Below are positions 22,640-29,154 of a stretch of DNA of 29,154 bases, piece after piece; within the stretch, counting starts at the first letter, position 1, and each line of letters starts with the position of its first letter. The DNA is from Irineochytrium annulatum (lineage: Eukaryota > Chytridiomycota > Chytridiomycetes > Chytridiales > Chytridiaceae). The stretch covers positions 1 to 29,154 of the forward strand of contig JADGJL010000246.1 in assembly GCA_027600665.1 (NCBI GenBank), in the 5' to 3' direction. A model generated the notes under the pieces. That model was not told the DNA's origin. It did no database searches and saw nothing but the letters and a program-made list of their open reading frames with translations. The translations under genes and the position numbers were made by a program.

Positions 22640-23773
22640 TTAAACGCCGAGGGTCGCTTCAGCTACGCCCGGCAAAGCCATGATCCTGCCGGACATGCCA
22701 AACGCGTTTGGCCCCTCCGCCAAATTCTTCTCCACCTCAGTCGACCCCATCCCTTCCGCCACCCTATCGAAAGCCGTGACCATGCCGGAAATGCCGAACC
22801 CCTCCTTCAAGGCGTTCTCCACCTCTGCAATCCTTTCCACCGACGACGGCAGCGGCACGTCACCGTCATTTTCATCCGAGTCCGCGAAATCCCCGTCCAG
22901 CTTTACTACATCCGCGTGATACCTTTTCACAATGAGGACAGGGCAAGGCGCGCTCCTGGACAGGTGATCGCTAACGGTATCTCCCCACCGCCTTCCTAAC
23001 CCGCCGCTTGACCCCACCACAAGCATGTCCGCCTTCTTTGACCCGCGGACGCACATGTCTCTGATAAATTCCACGACACCGCCCTCTGCCTTCCACATCT
23101 CCTCCTCCGATGCCAGCACGACCTCGTGTTTCACGTGGTAAACGTCTCTTGGCTCCAAATTGGACCTGTGCCTCACGATGGTACACCACGCCTCCCGAAT
23201 GGCCTCCTTCGCCGCCTCCATCGCAACCTCCGCCCTCTCCTCCTTTACCCTATCCAGCGATTTCCCACCCATCCCACCAGGAAGCAGCGACCTCAGCTGA
23301 TCTGTCCATGTCGGCCCACCGCCACCGCGGCGCTCGAGCGTGCACAGCCTGACCTCGTCGTTGCGCCTAACAACGTTCTCGAGCGCGTACGCGAGCGCCT
23401 CCTGCGACTCCGGCGTGTGGTCCACGGCCACGAGGATGGTCCGCGGCAGGCGGTTGTCCGCCGGGTCGGGGGCGGCCGAAGGTATGCCGTAAAACCCGTC
23501 CTCCGACAGGACCTCATCGGACTCCCATATGTCAGGGATAATTATGCGCGGAGGCGCGCATGCAGCACCGCGGGCGTCAATGCAATTCGGTTCGACGCGG
23601 GTCGTGTCTTCAAAGCGGTTGTTTCGGTTGTCTCGGCGCCCAGGCCCAAGGCGGTTCTCGATGCGGCTGGCGCGGCCGGGCGGGTTCGACGGCGCGTTGG
23701 CATTCACCGGCAGAAGTGGGTGCGGCTTGACGAAGTTTGAGGGGCTGAGGAGCGGATAGTTGCGGGCCAGCAT
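22640..23773 (-). CDS. Universal stress protein (UspA) family domain protein
   Basis: A single exon encodes 377 residues. The N-terminal 110 residues are disordered and rich in Pro, Asn and Arg. The UspA alpha/beta fold spans about 111-284: TILVAVDHTPESQEALAYAL opens it, and VVGSSGGLGRRWGDTVSDHL followed by APCPVLIVK closes it. The closing motif resembles the G2xG9xG(S/T) ATP-binding loop of nucleotide-binding members. An insertion rich in Gly and charged residues lies at 145-190. An acidic linker (295-312) leads to a tail in which a segment of about 30 residues is repeated (318-343 and 346-376). Members often act in stress signalling, but no substrate can be assigned. It is the only gene in the window without introns. 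Confidence 0.87.
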   Translation of the reverse strand: MLARNYPLLSPSNFVKPHPLLPVNANAPSNPPGRASRIENRLGPGRRDNRNNRFEDTTRVEPNCIDARGAACAPPRIIIPDIWESDEVLSEDGFYGIPSAAPDPADNRLPRTILVAVDHTPESQEALAYALENVVRRNDEVRLCTLERRGGGGPTWTDQLRSLLPGGMGGKSLDRVKEERAEVAMEAAKEAIREAWCTIVRHRSNLEPRDVYHVKHEVVLASEEEMWKAEGGVVEFIRDMCVRGSKKADMLVVGSSGGLGRRWGDTVSDHLSRSAPCPVLIVKRYHADVVKLDGDFADSDENDGDVPLPSSVERIAEVENALKEGFGISGMVTAFDRVAEGMGSTEVEKNLAEGPNAFGMSGRIMALPGVAEATLGV

Positions 23774-24939
23774 ATGGAGGTGGAGTGAAGTGGAGAAGGT
23801 GATTCGATCAGATTGAGCTCAACCCGTTAGCAACTGATGCACAAGCCTCGCACATGACCACCCCAACAACCATCAAGGAATACTTTGCCTTCAAAAATCT
23901 TTCCATCCGTTTTGGACGTGACGGGGCCAGAGCGAGACCTCGTAAAGGGGCCGGCTCTTGGCCCATCCGTATCCGGGAGCGCGGGGCCGAGGATTCATAT
24001 GGTTACCCTGCGCCACAAGACCTATTACTCTAAACCAGAAGAGAAGGGGGAATGAAAGTAAGAAGAGAAAGAAATGGGTTAAATATTAATTGAACAGTTG
24101 ATAAAGAAGGAAAAACAGTGCAGGGCAAGCATGGGAGGCACATGGAAAGCCGAGGCGTTAGCGAGAACAAAGGAAAACCCATATTCGTCAAGCAATAGCA
24201 GCACTGAAAAAAAAAGAATAAAAAATTTGCTGTGGCGTGCTAAGGTCACATACTTGCGGTTTCTACGCAACCACGCTGGTTTGCGTCGATTTTACGCAAG
24301 GATATTTCACGTATCTCAGAGGAAATTCCCAACAAAACACACATCATCGAGAGCTCTCAGTACAATACTCACCGATTCAGCTAAGTGGCTGCAATGAAGA
24401 TTTCTCATCCAGAATTAGTCCCATTGTTTAATCTCAATTATGTCATCAAGCTTTTTTTTGCGGAAGGGTCGTGGATAATGAACACTTCTGTCCCAGCGTT
24501 GCTTTCAGATCGTTGATTTGTTGCAAGTGCAAGATACCGGAAAAAAAACAAAAAAACAATAGTTTTTGTTTAAACGGCTCCGTGACTGCGGTTCTGGTCA
24601 TTGCCTGTGAGATTACTCTACGGATTTGTAGCGAGGTAGGTGCATCGGTTGCTCAAAATTCGCCTTAATGCAAACAAGCAAGATGGTTTCGACTTTAATG
24701 GTTGCATCAAATCAGGGACGGATTATTCCAGGCAACACCGGAACTTGGAACTCCTGAAGGGTGTTGTCACACCGTTCTAATATCGTACTATCTCACTTAA
24801 TCGGGATTGACGTGTTGCAGGATCCAATTGCGTCAGAGATTCATTGTAATCTTGGAAGTAACGGCAAATTCCTTGTGGTACGTCTGGATATGCAAATTGG
24901 TAGTAAAATATCAAGTAAAACCGTCGTTTCGCTATTTGA
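23774..24939. other. Gene-poor region, AT-rich
   Basis: The 5' flank of the stress-protein gene is followed by about 1 kb without a credible gene. Open frames up to 99 codons (24098-24397) have Lys/Ser-rich composition and no recognisable domain. The first copy of a diverged repeat lies at 24582-24656. Confidence 0.5.
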
Positions 24940-25022
24940 TCAAGTCCGTGATAGCGGTCTTGGTCGCTGGCCGTGGGATTGCTCTTTGGATTCGTAGCAT
25001 GACAGGTGCGTCGTTTGCTCAA
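24582..25022. repeat. Pair of diverged direct repeats (24582-24656 and 24948-25022)
   Basis: The two 75-base segments align end to end without gaps at about three-quarters identity, both starting at GTGA and ending at GCTCAA. Their minus-strand translation is also conserved (ATNP-SN-T--DQ-R-HG), with one stop in copy 1. They could be remnants of a tandemly duplicated exon or of an old mobile element. Confidence 0.5.
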
Positions 25023-25683
25023 AAATTGAACTTAAGATGTGAAAGTCAATTGTTAATTGTGCGCATTCCTCCGCCCGATTGGATGTTCTTCCCCTCCCCG
25101 TCGGCCCCCCAACAACCCTCAGCAGCACCGACGACGCCAGCGTCAGCGGCCACACGGTCCCCGGCCTCATCGACAGCCTCGGCGGCCCGACGTGCGCCTT
25201 GCACACCCCCTCTGCCGCCGTCGCGGCGTAGTGGAAGTATACTACCCTCTCCCTCGTTTCTAATCCTGACGACAACGCCCCCAGGCGCCGTGACGAAGCG
25301 ACGGGTGGCGGTGAAAGCCCGACCGCGGCGCCTACGCCATCAATGACCGCGACGCGCGTTCCCGCGCCCATCCCAAAGAGGCGTGCATGCAGCCGCGCAG
25401 GGCCTCGGTCGCGTACCCGCGCCCTTGCTCGCGCTCGATCAGCGCAGCCGTCAGATGCGGGACGGGGTGGATGTTGTGGTCGCTCGCGGGCCGAAGCTCG
25501 ACATGGCCGATGTGCGGGTGGTCGTGTTGGTGATGTTGGTGGTGGTGGCGAGGGAACGGTGGGATATGAGCCAGACGAGAAGCGTTGATGGCGGGAGGTG
25601 GACGAGGGAGTGGTGGTGTGGACTGAGGCAAACAAAGTGATTGGTGCGGAGTTTGACATGCGCCCAATATTCTGACTGATCAC
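24940..25683 (-). pseudogene. Broken GNAT-like acetyltransferase reading frame
   Basis: Two overlapping minus-strand frames carry pieces that together resemble a RimJ-type GNAT. One frame (25332-25667) has IGHVELRPASDHNIHP, then LIEREQGRGYATEALRGC, the acetyl-CoA loop. It stops at 25332-25334 just after WARERA. The other frame continues with VASSRRLGALSSGLETRERV and VYFHY, matching the family's usual C-terminal strand order. One shift between frames is needed, and no splice pair that would make it was found. The sequence is much more GC-rich than its surroundings. A working gene with unrecognised introns is possible. Confidence 0.4.
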
Positions 25684-25715
25684 TTTGTCATGCGTCTCAT
25701 TTCAAGAATGAGACG
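25632..25715. repeat. Two nested-style inverted repeats
   Basis: ACAAAGTGAT at 25632-25641 is perfectly inverted at 25679-25688. Directly after it, CGTCTCATT at 25693-25701 pairs with AATGAGACG at 25707-25715 around a 5-base loop. They border the broken GNAT-like frame and may be element ends or chance structures. Confidence 0.4.
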
Positions 25716-25964
25716 TGAGAGCATATCTATACCGTAATATCGGCTTATGAACTGTCATAAATGACAACATCCTTAGTTCAGTCTAATCACTGGATAGAGT
25801 GTGGGATTGACCCAACTTCGGACTTTTCACGTTACGTGTTTACACTTTATCTCGCCTCCTTGAGTCCCTATGATTGAACTCAGCATGTCTCACTGTGCAA
25901 GAGCTGCAAAACTGAAACTTCACGGAAGCTGGCCACCCGACAATGGTAAGACCATTGGTTCCCT
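25716..25964. other. Short non-coding stretch
   Basis: No gene is seen. A small palindrome TGTCAT-AA-ATGACA lies near 25755-25768. Confidence 0.5.
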
Positions 25965-26660
25965 TCAGTGCGTCTGCCCACGCAAATCATTCTCGGCGAG
26001 GAACCCGTTAAGAAGGTGCAGCAGCATGTCGACCATCCTCTTGCGGACTGACTTCTCCTGTTTCTGAAACATTATTTATTACAAATTCATAGCGTCGCAT
26101 CTTCTTCTTGTCAGCAAACGCTACGTCGATATCCACACTCACTGCGGTGAAAAGGTCGTCCATGGAATATCCCAGACCGGCAAGAATGCGAACAACTTTT
26201 TAGTTCGGGGAACAACACATATGAGCGGTGTTTATGCGACCGTTCAATCAAACCTTGCGCAATTGTTTGAAATTGCGGTTTGCCTTTCCCCAACGGCTTT
26301 GCGTAATACATTCATTGCACCAAGAAAATCAACATTGCCGATCTAAAAAATTTGGTTGACGCTCAACCATGAAAGTATAGTTCCGCAATACGTTGCAAAA
26401 TGATTAAAGGTGTTCTTCAACCTTTCAGCAATGTGCTGTCGATCCACAGGGCGCACATTCTCGGCGTCTTCACTTAACTGTTCTGCCAGCTTTTCCCAGT
26501 CATCTTGCTCCTTTTCCGAAAGCGCCCTCCATTTGCCCTGTCATACGAACTTGCCGTATTCTCCTTTCTCTTCATCCGATTGTAACTCGCCGGCCTCCTT
26601 TTTCCCTAAAGTATTGATCATCATGACTTCATTGATGTACAACATTCTTTGACGCTCGGC
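25965..26660 (-). pseudogene. Decayed gene with HMG-box-like segment
   Basis: The minus strand carries several pieces that read like real protein but cannot be joined into one intact frame. Near 26470-26650 there is LSDEEGAERQRMLYINEV and, after a TGA at about 26541, QGKWRALSEKEQDDWEKLAE. The latter has the W-x-x-L-S-x-x-E...W pattern of HMG-box helices. At 26125-26195 the frame reads GLGYSMDDLFTAV. A 61-nt intron (26064-26124, GT-AG) joins this to a last exon at 25965-26063 starting KQEKSVRKRMVDMLL and ending at a stop. The internal TGA and an unresolved join near 26200-26400 suggest decay, perhaps of a transposon-borne gene. An intact but oddly spliced gene is not excluded. Confidence 0.4.
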
Positions 26661-28713
26661 TCCTTCCTCGTCAGAAAGGGATCACTTGCATAAATCACTA
26701 TGCAAGGAAGGTTATATATGGGAAAAGATCTTGCGCAGGACGATGTGTACAGGGCCAGATTTTTGAACACTGCAAGAAAGAAAACTTCCCTATTATACTC
26801 TTTCTACAGTCGGATCTGGCTTGCAAATGTTATCCTGCTGCCAGAGCCCATTAAAATTCCTAACCATGCACAGCCTTTAAAAATGTTCAACAGAAAATTG
26901 GCTCTCAGCTATTCCCATGTTAAATTGCACCAGAGTATAGGGCATACATGCTTGCTACAAACTTTAAAAGTTCATAGTTGCAGCAGCGGATTTGCAAGTC
27001 CTAGCATCCAGAGTTTCAGCTTCACTATCTTTGTTTCTTTTTTGGCGCCTTTGTATTTTTGTTTTTCAGCACCCATGCATCTTCGTTTTTTGCCCATCCA
27101 ATTCCAGCATTGCAAGTATCTTTATAATTATAGCCACTGGCTCAGCTTTCCGTCCACGACAACAGATTCTTTTTTTTTTTCCATGGCTAGTATCTTTTTT
27201 TTTCTCCATGAGTCCCAATAGCACTTTCATCCATGCATCTTATTTTTTCAAGGCTATAACAGTTTGTTGCACCCCCATCCAGCTCAACGAACGACAAGTT
27301 GTACACGACAACAGCCGTCTTGTCACTCGTATCTAAAACCTTTGTGAACGTCTCTCCAGAATACAGACCGGTTTTGTATCAAATCGTGGCCAACAAAGGC
27401 ATCAATCACAGCTCTCAATCAACTTGAACAGAGTTCATGGCCCAACAGAGTGTATCATTTGTCCCCATAGATTGACATACATCCTACGCTGATACCTCCG
27501 GTATTATACTGGGTTACCCCCTTGAAATTCCAGCACGAGCATGCCGCGCAGGCATGTTTACCCGCTTAACCCATGAAGTGATTACTGGTATGCTAAAATC
27601 CTCGGAAGGCATACCCCGCATACGACGACAAATGAGTAGCCCTCGTCCTAGTTATCGCCCAGTTACCTTTCCACTAGAGCTTTAGCTAGTGGTTTTTGAC
27701 GCGTGACTGGTAGACTTAGAAATGGCTTACCATTATCTTCGGAGTACGCTGGTTATGTTCTGCCTATGTATTTTACGCCCTACCTACTTATTATCCGCAT
27801 TAACCGGCACGGCTAAGGACGTCGATGATTGGTAGTACCGCTAGACTGTTTTGTGGATAGTGCGGCGCTGATGATGCACTAGATTTACATAGTGTAGCAC
27901 GAGATAGAATTGAGTTTACAGCGACCCACCTGAGGACCGCCGTCGCAAGACGACGGCCCGACGGCTGGCTGGGGTCGCCCTGACCCTACGCTGCAATAAA
28001 CCGCACATCGACCACACGTTATGTGCCTACCGTCCCCTGAATACCCCAGCACGACTAGCAGCACGGGAGCTCCCTCACCCGCAGGTCGCGAACGGTCAGT
28101 GATCGCCAAGAAGGAAGGCCGGTGGAGGGTATAGGGCTTGCTTGGGTGGAACTGGGTAAACCACCGGCGAAACGGATATAATCCTGAGATGCGGCAGGCT
28201 GGACCCGACTCGAGTTAGGAGAAGGACCAGTCGGAGCACGCAGATAATGAGCCCTTCGGAGCCAGGATACGTCGACTGTTAGAGTGAGTAGGCAGTGTCG
28301 AACTTCGAACAGCACCACGCAACGAGTTCAAGACCTACGACGCGCCAGCACTGGAGTACGGACACTAGCATAGCTAGCATGCGCCTACGCTCTCTCGCCC
28401 TATGGCGCCCATCATCTGACACCCGCGCTATGCGCTCTTACCTTGCGAAGCGTACGCCTCGCTTGAGAACTTAATATAGACTTACTTTGTATTTGCGACG
28501 ACTTAGATCGTCTACGGGGTTGGAGTAGCGACCCTTCCCCTATGGTCTTGCACCGTGTCCCTTAGAATGCGCGCACGACGTGTAACACCTTGCGTGTCAC
28601 CCGGCCTAGTGCTCGGCTCTGAGTTAGGATAGGTTTACCTGTTCTAGCTGTGGAGCTTTGGAGGCTACGACGCCGAGGACGCGACACATGTTTGTTCGCA
28701 CTTCCTTGTGCAA
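26661..28713. other. Two kilobases without a recognisable gene
   Basis: The part to about 27330 is AT-rich with long T runs; a 173-codon plus-strand frame (26700-27221) has low-complexity Phe/Ser/Leu composition and no domain. From about 27500 to 28700 the sequence is more GC-balanced and stop-dense in all frames (longest open frames near 74-87 codons). It is also enriched in CTAG, and a 7-bp stem CCACTAG/CTAGTGG lies at 27671-27692. No tRNA, rRNA or terminal repeat was recognised. Confidence 0.5.
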
Positions 28714-28936
28714 TTAGACGTTGTTGCCTTTCCTGGTCAGAGGCAGTCCAAATCGTGATCGAACAGCGTTAACAACAACATGCGCACCACAATTGTAATT
28801 GTTGATTTGCTTTCCCACACCCTACAAATTATAAGATCATGTCAGAAAGCAAACAAACCTTTATCTCCTTGTAATTTTCAATGGAACAATCGGGTACACC
28901 AGCAAATTCTATGAGTGCAGAAACAAAAATCAAAAG
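28714..28936 (-). CDS. C-terminal part of an Ulp1-type (C48) cysteine protease, partial
   Basis: Two minus-strand exons, 28859-28936 and 28714-28821, are joined by a 37-nt GT-AG intron and end at a TAA stop. The last exon reads VGKQINNYNCGAHVVVNAV, matching the Ulp1/SENP active-site strand Q-x-N-x-x-D-C-G-x-H/F-V. The Gln for the oxyanion hole and the catalytic Cys are both present; the usual Asp before the Cys is Asn. The upstream exon reads FVSALIEFAGVPDC and fits the helix that precedes this motif. The His/Asp part of the triad should lie further upstream, but I could not resolve exons between 28937 and the window edge. Such domains occur both in SUMO/NEDD8 proteases and in fungal transposons, and the gene-poor setting favours the latter. 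It may be a fragment. Confidence 0.45.
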
Positions 28937-29154
28937 CTGGTAACATCATTAGAAAAACGACCATCAATTTTCCAAATTGCTTGCCTTGTCCTTATCCGCT
29001 GAAGGGGAGCTTCTTAAAGAATCTATTATTGTAACCTGTCTAAGCTTGATATCGACACAACACTAGTGTCTGTTGCTAATAGGGCGTTTCAAATATCTGT
29101 CGGTTCACCCTGTTGAGCATATTTCAACGGCCAATAAAATCACTCGACGGTCAA
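28937..29154. other. Right edge of the window, probably upstream part of the Ulp1-like gene
   Basis: The sequence is AT-rich and shows no clear exon. Given the Ulp1-like exons to the left on the minus strand, upstream exons are expected here or beyond the edge. Confidence 0.3.

Noticed and set aside
26700..27221. 173-codon plus-strand frame
   Set aside because: Phe/Ser/Leu-rich low complexity driven by T runs, with no domain and poor codon structure; too weak to list as a gene.

Overview
The window looks like nuclear DNA of an intron-dense fungus. Nine protein-coding genes can be reconstructed. Eight are split by spliceosomal introns, 55 in total plus one optional, mostly 37-65 nt with GT-AG ends. 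The gene set fits a fungus: a sacsin-like GHKL ATPase of the fungal DUF3684 type, SYS1, a Rad60-type SUMO-like protein, a GPI-anchored GH1 and a membrane-anchored GH5. Intron density (21 exons in DNA ligase I) argues against budding yeasts and fits a basidiomycete or an early-diverging lineage. I cannot place it more precisely.

Layout: 1-982 is non-coding with a small repeat/hairpin cluster. 983-2850 (+) is a GH5-type hydrolase with an N-terminal membrane anchor. 3557-4880 (+) is a Rad60/Esc2/NIP45-like protein, tail-to-tail with DNA ligase I at 4979-8736 (-). DNA ligase I is head-to-head with a 1762-residue sacsin-like protein at 9097-15110 (+). 15543-17114 (-) is an unrecognised disordered protein and 17484-19324 (-) is SRP54. 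SRP54 shares a 153-bp intergenic promoter with SYS1 at 19478-20128 (+). 20347-22281 (+) is a secreted, GPI-anchored GH1 glucosidase, and 22640-23773 (-) is an intronless universal-stress-protein gene.

From about 23.8 kb to the end the window is gene-poor. It holds diverged repeats, a broken GNAT-like reading frame, a broken HMG-like reading frame and, at the right edge, the C-terminal part of an Ulp1-type protease gene running off the window.

Functional threads: Rad60 and DNA ligase I serve genome maintenance; SRP54 and SYS1 serve the secretory pathway; the GH5 and GH1 enzymes sit at the cell surface. The most interesting points are an alternative, spliced, presequence-like N-terminus for DNA ligase I, a terminal HExxH motif on the sacsin-like ATPase, a GH1 whose nucleophile motif reads TELG instead of TENG, a duplicated tryptophan/arginine motif in the unknown protein, and a duplicated C-terminal tail on the stress protein. 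I see no clearly new multi-gene system. All exon boundaries were derived by eye from splice signals, reading frame and family similarity recalled from memory.
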